A DNA stretch of 64,000 nucleotides, from positions 1 to 64,000 of the forward strand of contig NZ_JACJVI010000001.1 in assembly GCF_014237835.1 (NCBI RefSeq). The letters are read 5' to 3'. Of this stretch, positions 45,425 to 55,152 are shown in pieces (within the stretch, counting starts at the first letter, position 1; each line of letters begins with the position of its first letter). The translations under genes were made by a program, and so were the position numbers. The DNA is from Rhizobium sp. AQ_MP. GTDB lineage: Bacteria > Pseudomonadota > Alphaproteobacteria > Rhizobiales > Rhizobiaceae. Under the pieces are notes generated by a model. That model saw only the letters and a list, made by a program, of their open reading frames with translations, did not search any database and was not told the DNA's origin.

Positions 45425-46813
45425 TTAGCCATTCGCAAGCGCGTCGAGGATCCGGATCCACGAGCGGATGCCCTTGTGGAACGAGTTCAGGTCATACTTC
45501 TCGTTCGGCGAATGGATGCGGTCGTCGGTGAGGCCAAAGCCGACCAGCAGCGAATCCATGCCGAGCATCTTCTGGAAATCCCCGACGATCGGGATCGATC
45601 CGCCCATGCCGATGATCACGGCCGGCCTCGGCCATTCATCCGAGAGCGCGTTCTTCGCCTTGGTCAGCTCCGGCGAATCATAGGAAAGCTGGATGGCCGG
45701 CGAACCGCCATGCTCGTGGAATTCCACCTTGCAGTCATCAGGAATGCGCGCCTGCACGAAGGTGCGGAAACTCTCACGCACCTTGGCGGGATCCTGGCTG
45801 CCGACCAGGCGGAACGAGATCTTGGCCGAAGCCTTGGCCGCAATCACCGTCTTGAAGCCTTCGCCGGTGTAGCCGCCAATGATGCCGTTCACTTCCGCCG
45901 TCGGCCGCGCCCAGGTGAGCTCCAGCACGGAACGGCCCTTTTCACCCGCCGGGACAGACAGGCCCACCTCGCCGAGGAAGCTTTCCGCCGTCCGCCCCAG
46001 GCTTTCCCAGGAGGCCTTGATATTGGCGGGGGTCTCTTCGACACCGTCGTAGAAACCCGGAAGGGTCACCTTGCCGGTCTCGTCATGCAGGTCGGCGAGG
46101 ATCTTCGTCAGGATGTGCACCGGATTGGCAGCCGCACCGCCGAAGAGACCCGAATGCAGGTCGCGGTCGGCTGCGATGATGGTCACTTCTTCGCCGACCA
46201 GGCCGCGAAGCGCCGCAGCGATCGCCGGCGTCTCGCGATCCCACATGCTGGTGTCGCAAACCAGCGCGAAATCGGCCTTAAGCTCGTCGGCATTGGCCGC
46301 CAGGAACGGCTTAAGCGACGGCGAACCGGATTCTTCCTCGCCCTCGAACAGGATCGTGATCTTGGCCGGCAGCGAACCCTTCACCGCCTTATAGGCGCGG
46401 CAGGCCTCGACGAAGGTCAGAAGCTGGCCCTTGTCGTCGGAGGTGCCACGACCGGTGATCACCTTACGGCCGTCCTTCTCCTTGATCGCAGGCTCGAACG
46501 GATCGTCTTCCCAGAGATCGAGCGGATCGACCGGCTGCACGTCGTAATGGCCGTAGAAGAGCACATGCGGCGCGTCGGCCCGATCGGCAGCGTGATGGGC
46601 GACCACCATCGGATGGCCGGGCGTGTCGCGCAGCGAGGCGTCGAAGCCCAGTTCGGTAAGCGCCGAGACCAGCCATTCGCCGGCCTTGCGGCACTCGGCC
46701 TTGTAGGCCAGATCCGTCGAGATCGAGGGAATCCGCACGAGGTCGAACAGCCGCTCGAGGCTCTGCGGCAGGGCCTCGTCGGCCTTGGCGAGGATTGGGG
46801 AGAGATCGGTCAT
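45425..46813 (-). CDS. M20-family dipeptidase (PM20D type)
   Basis: The 462-residue cytoplasmic enzyme has all five metal ligands of the M20 family: His in FYGHYDVQPVDP, Asp in RGTSDDKGQ, the Glu pair in ILFEGEEESGSPS, Asp in VCDTSMWD and His in DRIHSPNEKYDLNS. It has a dimerisation (lid) domain in the middle. It belongs to the branch that hydrolyses dipeptides; annotations as dapE are common but the substrate is not proven. ATG 46813 has AGGA seven bases upstream. Confidence 0.9.
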   Translation of the reverse strand: MTDLSPILAKADEALPQSLERLFDLVRIPSISTDLAYKAECRKAGEWLVSALTELGFDASLRDTPGHPMVVAHHAADRADAPHVLFYGHYDVQPVDPLDLWEDDPFEPAIKEKDGRKVITGRGTSDDKGQLLTFVEACRAYKAVKGSLPAKITILFEGEEESGSPSLKPFLAANADELKADFALVCDTSMWDRETPAIAAALRGLVGEEVTIIAADRDLHSGLFGGAAANPVHILTKILADLHDETGKVTLPGFYDGVEETPANIKASWESLGRTAESFLGEVGLSVPAGEKGRSVLELTWARPTAEVNGIIGGYTGEGFKTVIAAKASAKISFRLVGSQDPAKVRESFRTFVQARIPDDCKVEFHEHGGSPAIQLSYDSPELTKAKNALSDEWPRPAVIIGMGGSIPIVGDFQKMLGMDSLLVGFGLTDDRIHSPNEKYDLNSFHKGIRSWIRILDALANG

Positions 46814-46919
46814 GGTCATGTCCTGCAATTATGAAATTGCGGCGGACGATAGACCAAAGCTCCCTGGGTTTCGAGGCGTGGAGACCGCGAATTTTTCTCA
46901 AGGTGCCATCAAGATCCAT

Positions 46920-47366
46920 TCACAGCTTGCGCGCGTTCGCGATCGCCCAGCGGATGTATTCTTTCAGCAATTCCTTCTCGAAGCGCCGGAAACCCTTGAA
47001 GACGGCCTGTTCGGCCTCTTCGGCTGCAGCGAGCGCTTCCTCGCGCATGCCGCGCGCCTTGTCGGTCAGGAAGATCTGCTGTGCCCGCTTGTCCTTTGGG
47101 TGCGCTCGGCGTTCGATCAGCCCGTCTCGCTCCATGCGCGCAAGCGTATTGGCAATCGTCGCCTGCTCCACATCGACGCGATCGAGCAATTGCCTCTGCG
47201 TCAGCCCTTCTTCCTCCCAGAGCTCGATCAGGATCGGAAACTGTCCGGGCGAAAAGCCGAGCTTGGCCGCGCGCGCCTGCAGCGCCCGTGTGAACCCGCG
47301 CGCCAACTGGCTCGCCAGCCAGGTGGCGGATTCGGAGCGGTCAGGGGTCGTACGGTCATGGGCCAT
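46920..47366 (-). CDS. MarR-family transcriptional regulator
   Basis: The 148-residue protein has the winged-helix domain FPILIELWEEEGLTQRQLLDRVDVEQATIANTLARMERDGLIERRAHPKDKRAQQIFLTDKARGM, with the D-x-R wing motif. The ligand and targets are unknown. It reads in the same direction as the M20 gene, 107 bases upstream. The polA side of it is a structured intergenic region. I recall the same neighbour pair, marR and polA, flanking the rhizobial RNA Smr7C. Confidence 0.88.
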   Translation of the reverse strand: MAHDRTTPDRSESATWLASQLARGFTRALQARAAKLGFSPGQFPILIELWEEEGLTQRQLLDRVDVEQATIANTLARMERDGLIERRAHPKDKRAQQIFLTDKARGMREEALAAAEEAEQAVFKGFRRFEKELLKEYIRWAIANARKL

Positions 47367-47467
47367 GGCGCTCGACACGTCGTCATAGGTGAAGTCTTCC
47401 GGAATGATCGCATGCGATCCATTTCCGAGGCTGACTAATTTTGGGTTCAGGAAGAAGGGGGGTGGAG

Positions 47468-47611
47468 GCCGTCGTGGCTTGAGGCGGGGACTGCCACGAC
47501 GGCTCCGGAATATGGGGACAAAGGCCCGGAGAGGGGGATAAGGCCTTTGCCCGAGTCTGAAGCGGCGGGGGACGAGCCTCTTTCAGACTACGGCGTGATC
47601 AGTCGCCGATG
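47468..47611 (-). ncRNA. Candidate trans-acting small RNA in the polA-marR gap (alpha-r7/Smr7C-like position)
   Basis: The 427-base gap between marR and polA holds three hairpins. H1 is a perfect 11-bp stem (47468-47478 with 47493-47503), H2 an 8-bp stem (47519-47526 with 47542-47549), and H3 an 8-bp stem (47554-47561 with 47582-47589). On the minus strand their loops are C-rich (for example AGTCCCCGCCTCAA), the type used to block ribosome-binding sites. A promoter-like CTTGAA-N17-ACAAAT lies at 47646-47618, giving an RNA of about 144 bases. No U-tract follows the last hairpin. The alpha-r7 identity is from memory of the S. meliloti locus. Confidence 0.45.
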
Positions 47612-47617
47612 ACTGAG

Positions 47618-47646
47618 ATTTGTGATCCGGAATGTGGTTTTTCAAG
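47618..47646 (-). promoter_or_regulatory. Possible promoter of the polA-marR gap RNA
   Basis: Minus-strand CTTGAA (47646-47641), 17-base spacer, ACAAAT (47623-47618). The -35 box fits the rhizobial CTTGAC-like consensus; the -10 is weak. The surrounding inverted repeat GATTTGTGATCCGG (from 47617) / CCGGGATTACAAATC (47653-47667) is unexplained. Confidence 0.35.
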
Positions 47647-47793
47647 GGAAGCCGGGATTACAAATCGGTAAGCTTTTCGTGATGATTCGCCGCTGATCCG
47701 CCGCGACGATCTCCCATACATGGCGCGCGTTTTTGCGGCGGGCCGGCGAAACCGTCATGGACGTTTCAGCCGCCTCGCGCTATCCATGCCCTC

Positions 47794-50778
47794 ATGAAAA
47801 AAGGCGATCATCTCTTCCTCGTCGACGGCTCGGGTTTCATCTTCCGCGCCTTCCACGCCATCCCGGCCCTGAACCGCAAGTCGGACGGCCTGCCCGTCAA
47901 CGCGGTCTCCGGCTTCTGCAACATGCTGTGGAAGCTGTTGCGCGACGCCCGCAACACCGATGTCGGTGTGACGCCGACGCATCTGGCCGTCATCTTCGAC
48001 TACTCGTCGACCACCTTCCGCAAGGAGATCTATCCGCTTTACAAGGCGAACCGCTCGGCCCCGCCGGAAGACCTGATCCCGCAATTCGGCCTGATCCGCC
48101 ATGCGACCCGCGCCTTCAACCTGCCCTGCATCGAGACGGAAGGCTTCGAGGCCGACGACATCATCGCCACCTATGCCCGCCAGGCAGAGGCCATCGGCGC
48201 CGATGTCACCATCGTCTCCTCCGACAAGGACCTGATGCAGCTCGTCACGCCGAACGTGCATATGTACGACGCGATGAAGGACAAGCAGATCGGCATTCCC
48301 GACGTCATCGAGAAATGGGGTGTGCCGCCGGAAAAGATGATCGACCTGCAGGCGATGACCGGCGATTCGACCGACAACGTACCGGGCATCCCCGGCATCG
48401 GCCCGAAGACCGCCGCCCAGCTCCTCGAGGAATTCGGCGATCTGGAAACGCTGCTCGCCCGCGCAGGCGAGATCAAGCAGGTCAAGCGCCGCGAAAACAT
48501 CGTCGCCAATGCCGAGCTCGCCCGCGTGTCCCGCCAGCTCGTCGAACTGCGCACCGACGTGCCGCTCGACATGAAGCTCGAGGATCTTGTTCTCGAACCG
48601 CAGAATGGTCCGAAGCTCATCGCCTTCCTGAAGGCGATGGAATTCACCACGCTCACCCGCCGTGTCGCCGAAGTCTGCGAATGCGATGCCGCCGCCATCG
48701 AGCCTGCCACCGTGCCGGTCGAATGGGGCGATGCCGCCCGCGGCCCCGATCTAGACGCCGGCGACGCTCCCGCCTCGTCTTCTGCCCCCGTCACTGCACC
48801 GACCGCTGCGTCAACGGCAGCCATGACCGGCAGCCCCGACGGCAAAACCCCTGCAGATCTTTCGGCAAGCCGCGCCAATGCTTTCGCCGGCAAACCGCTC
48901 GACGCCAGCGCCTATGTGACGATCCGCGATATCGAGACCCTTGAGCTCTGGATCGCCGCGGCCCGGGAAACCGGCCTCGTCGCCTTCGATACCGAGACCA
49001 CATCGCTCGATCCGATGCAGGCCGAACTCGTCGGCGTCTCGCTCGCCATCCAGGACAATGTCCTGTCGCCCGGTTCGACCGACATCCGCGCCGCCTATAT
49101 CCCGCTGACCCACAAGACCGGTGTCGGCGATCTCCTCGGCGGTGGTCATGCCGAGGGCCAGATCCCGATGAAGGACGCGCTGGCCGCCCTGAAGGACCTG
49201 CTCGAAGACCCTTCCGTGTTGAAGGTCGCGCAGAACCTGAAATACGACTACCTGGTAATGAAGCGCCAAGGCATTGTCATGCAGGCCTTCGATGACACCA
49301 TGCTGATGTCCTACGTGCTGGATGCCGGCAAGGGCAATCACGGCATGGATGGCCTGTCGGAGAAATGGCTCGGCCACACGCCGATACCTTACAAGGACGT
49401 CGCCGGCTCCGGCAAATCCTCTGTCACCTTCGACCTCGTCGATATCGACCGCGCAACCGCCTATGCCGCCGAGGACGCCGATGTCACGCTTCGTCTCTGG
49501 CTGGTGCTGAAGCCGCGCCTGGCCGCCGAGGGGCTGACCCGCATCTACGAGCGTCTTGAGCGACCGCTGGTGCCGGTGCTTGCCCATATGGAAGAGCGCG
49601 GCATCACCGTCGACCGCCAGATCCTCTCGCGTCTGTCGGGCGAACTCGCCCAGAAGGCCGCCGCCGCCGAGGATGAAGTCTATGAACTCGCCGGCGAGCG
49701 CTTCAACATCGGCTCGCCCAAGCAGCTCGGCGATATCCTCTTTGGCAGACTGGGGCTTCCCGGCGGGTCCAAGACGAAGACCGGCCAGTGGTCCACCTCT
49801 GCTCAGGTTCTGGAAGACCTCGCCGCCGAGGGCGCGCCGCTGCCGCGCAAGATCGTCGACTGGCGCCAGCTGACCAAGCTCAAATCCACCTATACGGACG
49901 CGCTGCCCGGATACATCCACCCGATAACCAAGCGCGTCCACACCGGCTACTCGCTCGCCTCCACGACAACGGGTCGTCTCTCGTCGTCAGAGCCGAACCT
50001 GCAGAACATCCCGGTCCGCACCGCAGAAGGCCGCAAGATCCGCACCGCCTTCATCTCGACGCCCGGTCACAAGCTGCTGTCGGCAGACTACAGCCAGATC
50101 GAACTGCGCGTGCTCGCCCATGTCGCCGAGATCCCGCAGCTGCGCCAGGCCTTCGCCGATGGCGTCGACATCCACGCCATGACCGCGTCGGAGATGTTCG
50201 GCGTCCCGGTCGAGGGCATGCCGTCGGAAGTCCGCCGCCGCGCCAAGGCGATCAACTTCGGCATCATCTACGGCATCTCCGCCTTCGGCCTTGCGAACCA
50301 GCTCGGCATCGAGCGCTCGGAAGCCGGCGACTACATCAAGAAGTATTTCGAGCGCTTCCCCGGTATCAAGGACTACATGGAGAGCACAAAGGCCTTCGCC
50401 CGCGAGCATGGTTATGTGGAAACCATCTTCGGCCGCCGCGCCCATTACCCGGAGATCAAGTCGTCCAACCCCTCCATGCGCGCCTTCAACGAGCGCGCCG
50501 CGATCAACGCGCCCATCCAGGGCTCGGCTGCCGACATCATCCGTCGTGCGATGATCCAGATCGAGCCGGCGCTAGCTGCGGCTGGTCTCTCGGAGCGCGT
50601 CCGCATGTTGCTGCAGGTGCATGACGAACTGATCTTCGAAGTCGAGGACGAGGCCGTCGATGCCGCGATGCCTGTCATCGTCGACATCATGGAAAACGCC
50701 GCCATGCCGGCCGTCTCCATGCGCGTGCCGCTCAAGGTCGACGCCCGCGCCGCCCACAATTGGGACGAGGCGCACTGA
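47794..50778 (+). CDS. polA: DNA polymerase I
   Basis: PolA fills gaps and removes RNA primers. The 994 residues have a 5'-nuclease domain (about 1-290, DGSGFIFRAFHAIP, EADDIIATYAR, SSDKDLMQL), a 3'-5' exonuclease domain with an intact DxE (VAFDTETTSLDPM) suggesting active proofreading, and a polymerase domain with motif A SADYSQIELRVLAH, motif B RRRAKAINFGIIYGISAFGL and motif C QVHDELIFEV. It is a little longer than E. coli PolA (928) owing to a linker near residues 315-370. ATG 47794 gives the family N-terminus. Confidence 0.97.
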   Translation: MKKGDHLFLVDGSGFIFRAFHAIPALNRKSDGLPVNAVSGFCNMLWKLLRDARNTDVGVTPTHLAVIFDYSSTTFRKEIYPLYKANRSAPPEDLIPQFGLIRHATRAFNLPCIETEGFEADDIIATYARQAEAIGADVTIVSSDKDLMQLVTPNVHMYDAMKDKQIGIPDVIEKWGVPPEKMIDLQAMTGDSTDNVPGIPGIGPKTAAQLLEEFGDLETLLARAGEIKQVKRRENIVANAELARVSRQLVELRTDVPLDMKLEDLVLEPQNGPKLIAFLKAMEFTTLTRRVAEVCECDAAAIEPATVPVEWGDAARGPDLDAGDAPASSSAPVTAPTAASTAAMTGSPDGKTPADLSASRANAFAGKPLDASAYVTIRDIETLELWIAAARETGLVAFDTETTSLDPMQAELVGVSLAIQDNVLSPGSTDIRAAYIPLTHKTGVGDLLGGGHAEGQIPMKDALAALKDLLEDPSVLKVAQNLKYDYLVMKRQGIVMQAFDDTMLMSYVLDAGKGNHGMDGLSEKWLGHTPIPYKDVAGSGKSSVTFDLVDIDRATAYAAEDADVTLRLWLVLKPRLAAEGLTRIYERLERPLVPVLAHMEERGITVDRQILSRLSGELAQKAAAAEDEVYELAGERFNIGSPKQLGDILFGRLGLPGGSKTKTGQWSTSAQVLEDLAAEGAPLPRKIVDWRQLTKLKSTYTDALPGYIHPITKRVHTGYSLASTTTGRLSSSEPNLQNIPVRTAEGRKIRTAFISTPGHKLLSADYSQIELRVLAHVAEIPQLRQAFADGVDIHAMTASEMFGVPVEGMPSEVRRRAKAINFGIIYGISAFGLANQLGIERSEAGDYIKKYFERFPGIKDYMESTKAFAREHGYVETIFGRRAHYPEIKSSNPSMRAFNERAAINAPIQGSAADIIRRAMIQIEPALAAAGLSERVRMLLQVHDELIFEVEDEAVDAAMPVIVDIMENAAMPAVSMRVPLKVDARAAHNWDEAH

Positions 50779-50840
50779 GAATTCCCGGCCTCGCCGGTTA
50801 GCGAAACACAGGGGCCATTCGGCCCACAGGAGTATCAATC

Positions 50841-51629
50841 TTGGCCTTCAAGACCATCAACGGCAATGTCGTCCACTACGAGCTGATCGGCGAGGCGAAA
50901 GCCAAGAACCTGATCGTCTTCTCCAACGGGCTCGGCACCGACTTCCGCATCTGGCTGCCGCTCTTCGACGAGCTCGGCGACGATGTCTCGGTGCTGCTCT
51001 ATGACAGCCGTGGCCACGGCCTCTCCGGCGGCGCCGACAAGCCCTTCGGCATGGCCGATCTCGTCTCGGATCTCGCAACCTTGTGCGACGAACTCGGCAT
51101 CCGCAAGGCGACCTTCTGCGGCCTCTCCGTTGGCGGTCTCGTCTGCCAGGGCCTCTGGCAGGAGCGTCCGGATCTGTTCCGCAAGCTCATCCTCTGCGAC
51201 ACGGCCCCCCGGATCGGCACTGCCGAAATCTGGGCCGAGCGCATCGCCGGCATCGAGAAGGGCGGGGTCGAAAGCGCTGCCGACAGCGCCATGGCGCGCT
51301 GGTTCACGCCGGCCTTCCATGAAGACCGCGCCGACGAATTGGCCGGCTACCGCCTGATGATGACGCGCCAGTCGAAGGCTGCCTATCTTTCGACCTGTCA
51401 TGCCCTGCGCGACACGGATTTCTCGGACATCCTGCCGACCATCACGGTCCCCACGCTCTTCGTTGTCGGCGACCAGGACGGCTCGACGCCGCCAGCAACG
51501 GTCGAGGCGGGCTCGCAACTGGTGCCGGGTGCCCGTTTCGAAGTCATCGAGGACTGCGCCCATATCCCCTGCGTCGAACAGCCGGAGGCGCTCGCCGATC
51601 TGATCCAGGGTTTCATGCGCAAGCAGTGA
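50841..51629 (+). CDS. Alpha/beta hydrolase, 3-oxoadipate enol-lactonase-like
   Basis: The 262-residue protein has the nucleophile elbow CGLSVGGLV, an acid residue in VVGDQDGSTPP and a final histidine in EDCAHIPCVEQPEAL, completing a Ser-Asp-His triad. The text resembles PcaD, which opens the enol-lactone in protocatechuate breakdown, but no other pca gene is nearby, so its substrate is uncertain. The start is TTG 50841, with AGGAG eight bases upstream. Confidence 0.82.
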   Translation: MAFKTINGNVVHYELIGEAKAKNLIVFSNGLGTDFRIWLPLFDELGDDVSVLLYDSRGHGLSGGADKPFGMADLVSDLATLCDELGIRKATFCGLSVGGLVCQGLWQERPDLFRKLILCDTAPRIGTAEIWAERIAGIEKGGVESAADSAMARWFTPAFHEDRADELAGYRLMMTRQSKAAYLSTCHALRDTDFSDILPTITVPTLFVVGDQDGSTPPATVEAGSQLVPGARFEVIEDCAHIPCVEQPEALADLIQGFMRKQ

Positions 51630-51633
51630 AAAT

Positions 51634-51755
51634 CACCTCCCCCTTGAGGGGCGAGGTCGCCGCAAAGCGGCGGGTGGGGGGACACGTTTCCGGACGACCG
51701 GGCGCTCACCCCACCCCGGGCCTTTGGCCCGACCCTCCCCATCAAGGGGAGGGTG
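51634..51755. repeat. Palindromic intergenic repeat (CTCCCCCTTGAGGGG type)
   Basis: CACCTCCCCCTTGA (51634-51647) pairs with TCAAGGGGAGGGTG (51742-51755) with two mismatches, and the interior has further self-complementary parts such as CGCCGC-AAAG-CGGCG and GGGCC-TTTG-GGCCC. I recall this type of sequence as a high-copy intergenic element in Rhizobiales genomes. It fills the space between two convergent genes. Confidence 0.75.
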
Positions 51756-51762
51756 TTTGCCC

Positions 51763-52398
51763 TCAGTGGGCGCCGGACATGTCCCCCAGCACTTCCTTGG
51801 AAGCCACCGTCGAATCCGCGTTCAGCTTGTAGACCATGGGAACGCCGGTTGCGAGATTGACGCCGAGGATCTGCTCCTTGGTCAGCTTGTCGAGAACCAT
51901 CACCAGCGAGCGCAGCGAGTTGCCATGCGCTGCAACCAGCACCTTCTCCCCACGCAGCACACGCGGCAGGATTTCGGTCAGGTAATAGGGCCAGACGCGC
52001 GCGCCGGTGTCGCGCAGGCTTTCGCCGCCCGGCGGCGGCACGTCGTAGGAGCGGCGCCAGATATGAACCTGCTCCTCGCCCCACTTGGCGCGCGCATCAT
52101 CCTTGTTGAGGCCGGAAAGATCGCCGTAGTCGCGCTCGTTCAGCGCCTGGTCCTTGATCGTCTCCAGACCCGTCTGGCCGACGTTTTCGAGGATGATGTT
52201 GCAGGTCTTCTGCGCCCGCGTCAGCACCGAGGTGAAAGCGATATCGAACTTGATGCCGTAGTCGGCAAGCGCCTTGCCGCCGGCATTGGCTTCCTGCACG
52301 CCGAGTTCGGTCAGGTCCGGATCACGCCAGCCGGTAAACAGGTTCTTCAGGTTCCAGTCGCTCTGGCCATGGCGCACGAGCACGAGGGTACCGGTCAT
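51763..52398 (-). CDS. gpmA: 2,3-bisphosphoglycerate-dependent phosphoglycerate mutase
   Basis: GpmA interconverts 3- and 2-phosphoglycerate in glycolysis. The 211 residues have the phosphohistidine motif [12 protein letters not shown] and the second histidine in [18 protein letters not shown], with [17 protein letters not shown] and [14 protein letters not shown]. The N-terminus is ATG 52398, eight bases after AGGA. Shorter than E. coli GpmA (250), as in other alphaproteobacteria. It is downstream of dapB. Confidence 0.96.
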   Translation of the reverse strand: MTGTLVLVRHGQSDWNLKNLFTGWRDPDLTELGVQEANAGGKALADYGIKFDIAFTSVLTRAQKTCNIILENVGQTGLETIKDQALNERDYGDLSGLNKDDARAKWGEEQVHIWRRSYDVPPPGGESLRDTGARVWPYYLTEILPRVLRGEKVLVAAHGNSLRSLVMVLDKLTKEQILGVNLATGVPMVYKLNADSTVASKEVLGDMSGAH

Positions 52399-52419
52399 CG
52401 ACAATTCCTCTCTTGACGA

Positions 52420-53244
52420 TCAGGGGGTGGAGTTGAGCCCGAGCACGTCGAGCATGGTATAGCGGCCGGGCTTCTTGTCCCGGGCCCAGGTGGCGGCCTT
52501 CAGCGCGCCCCGGGCAAAGAGTGAACGGTCGGCAGCGCTGTGCGAGAGCGTGACGATCTCGCCTTCGCTGGCAAACAACACGGAGTGTTCCCCGATCACC
52601 GAGCCGCCCCGGAGCGTGGCAAAGCCGATCGAGCCTTCCTCGCGCGGTCCGGTATGGCCGTCGCGCACCCGAACGGAATGATCGGCAAGCGAGATGCCAC
52701 GGCCCTCGGCCGCCGCTTCGCCAAGCAGAAGTGCGGTCCCCGAGGGCGCGTCGACCTTGTGCTTGTGGTGCATCTCGAGCACCTCGATATCCCAGCCGGC
52801 GGCATCGAGCGCGCGCGCTGCCTGCTTGATCAGCACCGAAAGCAGATTGACGCCAAGGCTCATATTGCCCGACTTCACCACACGTGCATGGCGGGCCGCA
52901 GCGTCGATCTTCTCCTCATGCTCTGGCAGGCAGCCGGTTGTGCCGATCACATGCACGATCCGCGCCTGGGCTGCGAGCGCTGCAAATTCGACGGTCGAAG
53001 CCGGTGTCGTAAAGTCGATAACGCCATCGGCATGCAGGAAGGCCGCCAGTGGATCGTCGGTCACGGCAACGCCGAGTTTCGGCACGCCGGCCAGTTCGCC
53101 GGCATCCTGGCCAAGAACGGCAGAGCCGGTCCGCTCCACCGCGGCATGCAGGACAAGACCCGGCGTTTCGCTGATGATTTTGATCAGCGTCTTGCCCATG
53201 CGACCGGCGGCACCAACGACGACGAGCTTCATGGGCGTATTCAT
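52420..53244 (-). CDS. dapB: 4-hydroxy-tetrahydrodipicolinate reductase
   Basis: DapB makes tetrahydrodipicolinate for lysine and peptidoglycan synthesis. The 274 residues have the NAD(P)H motif [13 protein letters not shown], the [13 protein letters not shown] loop, [12 protein letters not shown] and the substrate motif [22 protein letters not shown]. An ATG four codons later (53232) is an alternative. It lies 21 bases upstream of gpmA, same strand. Confidence 0.96.
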   Translation of the reverse strand: MNTPMKLVVVGAAGRMGKTLIKIISETPGLVLHAAVERTGSAVLGQDAGELAGVPKLGVAVTDDPLAAFLHADGVIDFTTPASTVEFAALAAQARIVHVIGTTGCLPEHEEKIDAAARHARVVKSGNMSLGVNLLSVLIKQAARALDAAGWDIEVLEMHHKHKVDAPSGTALLLGEAAAEGRGISLADHSVRVRDGHTGPREEGSIGFATLRGGSVIGEHSVLFASEGEIVTLSHSAADRSLFARGALKAATWARDKKPGRYTMLDVLGLNSTP

Positions 53245-53250
53245 GCGCGA

Positions 53251-55080
53251 TTATTCCTGGCTGCTGTGCTGGCCGTTGGACGTGGCCTGCAGGTTGTTGA
53301 GGCGAGCGTAAAGACCACCCGGCTGCTGTGCAAGGCTCTCATGGTTGCCTTCCTGGACCACTTCGCCATCCTGCATGACGATGATCTTGTCGGCATTCAC
53401 GACGGTGGAAAGCCGGTGCGCGATGACGATGACGGTGCGCCCCGCCATGGCGGCATCGAGCGCCTGCTGCACGGCCGCTTCCGACTCGGTATCGAGCGCC
53501 GAAGTCGCTTCGTCGAGCAGCAGGATCGGCGCATTGCGCACGAGCGCACGCGCGATCGAAAGCCGCTGCCGCTGGCCGCCGGAAAGCGTGATGCCGTTCT
53601 CGCCGACGGGCGTGTCATAGCCCTGTGGCTGCGCCAGGATGAAGTCATGGGCATTCGCCAGCCGTGCCGCATCCTCGATTTCGGCATCGGTCGCCTCCGG
53701 GCGCCCGTAGCGGATGTTGTCGCGGATCGAACCCTCGAACAGGTAAGGCTGCTGCGAAACATAGGCGAGATGCCGGCGAAGCGACGACTTCGTCACATCG
53801 GCGATATTCTGACCATCGATCAGGATCTCGCCTTCCTCCGGGTCGTAGAAGCGTGGCACCAGCGTGATCACGGTCGACTTGCCGGCGCCCGACGGGCCAA
53901 CCAGCGCGGTTGTCTTGCCGCCTTCGGCCGTGAAGCTCAGATTTCGCAGCGTCGGCTCGTTGGAACCATAGGCGAAGGTGACGTTGCGGAACTCGATCTT
54001 CGCGCCGTTGACCGCAATCTGTCTGGCGCCGTCCTTGTCCTGCTGGTTGGGCTGCGTATCGAGGATCTCGTAGATCATCCGCGCGTTGACGGCGGCGCGT
54101 TCCATGAACACCTGCAGGCGCGCCAGCCGTTTGGCCGGCTCATAGGCGAGCAGCAGCGCGGTCACGAAGGAGAAGAAGGCGCCCGGCAACACGCCGCCAT
54201 AAATCGACTGATAGGCAGCATAGACCATGACGCCGGAAATCGAGAGGCCCGCAAGGCTTTCGGTCAGCGGGCCGTTGCGTTCGCTGAGGCGCGCGATCCT
54301 GTTGGCACGCCCCTCGGCGGCATCGATCGTCGACTGGATCTTGTTCTCCAGCTGGCTTTCCATGGTGAAGGCCTTGACGATCGCAATCCCCTGCACCGCC
54401 TCCTGGATGGCTCCGAGCACATGCGAATTCAGGATGACCGATTCCTTCGTCGCGCTGCGCAGACGCCGGGAGATGTAGCGAAGGCCGAGGAAGAGCGGTG
54501 GCGCCACGGTAAACACGATCAGCGACAGCACGATGTCCTGATAGAGCATCACGCCGAGAAGCGCGATCAGTGTCATGAGATCCCGCGCCAGCGAGGTGAT
54601 CGTCATGTTCAGAACATCACGGATCCCGTTGATGTTTTCATTGATCTGCGCAGCCAGCCGGGCCGACCGCGCTTCGCTGAAATAGCCGATCGAAAGCGAC
54701 ATCAGATGCGAAAACAGCCGCCGCTGGTAGCGCGCCACGATGTTGTTGCCGATCGTCGAAAGCGTCACGGCCTGCCCATAGCCGGCGAAACCGCGAATCA
54801 CGAAGGCGGCGAAGATCGACCCGCAGATGATCCAGACCAGATCGGCGCGCCGGTTGGCAAACGCCTCGTTGATGACGGCTTCCATGATCCAGGCCGTGAA
54901 AGCGGTTGTCAGCGCAACCGTGACCAGGCAGACGATGGCGAAGGCATACCCACCCACATGCTGTCGCCCGTTTTCAGCGATGACGCGTTTGAGGACGGCG
55001 GAGACGCTGTCCATGTTGGGCTTTTCGGTCTGGCTGTCCTGGGCGTCCAAAAAAGAGTGTCCTGTGCTGTTGCCGTCCAT
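53251..55080 (-). CDS. ABC exporter, fused permease and ATPase (MsbA-like)
   Basis: The 609-residue half-transporter has six membrane segments (to about residue 330) and an ABC ATPase with Walker A GPSGAGKST, signature [15 protein letters not shown], Walker B ILLLDEATSALD and H-loop IVIAHRLST. It begins with a disordered cytoplasmic segment. The substrate is unknown; lipid or polysaccharide export is typical of the family. It ends 6 bases before dapB and starts 72 bases from glk, so it is part of the glk-dapB-gpmA run. Confidence 0.88.
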   Translation of the reverse strand: MDGNSTGHSFLDAQDSQTEKPNMDSVSAVLKRVIAENGRQHVGGYAFAIVCLVTVALTTAFTAWIMEAVINEAFANRRADLVWIICGSIFAAFVIRGFAGYGQAVTLSTIGNNIVARYQRRLFSHLMSLSIGYFSEARSARLAAQINENINGIRDVLNMTITSLARDLMTLIALLGVMLYQDIVLSLIVFTVAPPLFLGLRYISRRLRSATKESVILNSHVLGAIQEAVQGIAIVKAFTMESQLENKIQSTIDAAEGRANRIARLSERNGPLTESLAGLSISGVMVYAAYQSIYGGVLPGAFFSFVTALLLAYEPAKRLARLQVFMERAAVNARMIYEILDTQPNQQDKDGARQIAVNGAKIEFRNVTFAYGSNEPTLRNLSFTAEGGKTTALVGPSGAGKSTVITLVPRFYDPEEGEILIDGQNIADVTKSSLRRHLAYVSQQPYLFEGSIRDNIRYGRPEATDAEIEDAARLANAHDFILAQPQGYDTPVGENGITLSGGQRQRLSIARALVRNAPILLLDEATSALDTESEAAVQQALDAAMAGRTVIVIAHRLSTVVNADKIIVMQDGEVVQEGNHESLAQQPGGLYARLNNLQATSNGQHSSQE

Positions 55081-55152
55081 GCCCCTGCCGGGCGCCGCCG
55101 CTCTATAGCCAGTCGCGGCGCCTTTGGCCATAGAGGGCCGTCAGGCAGGCCT

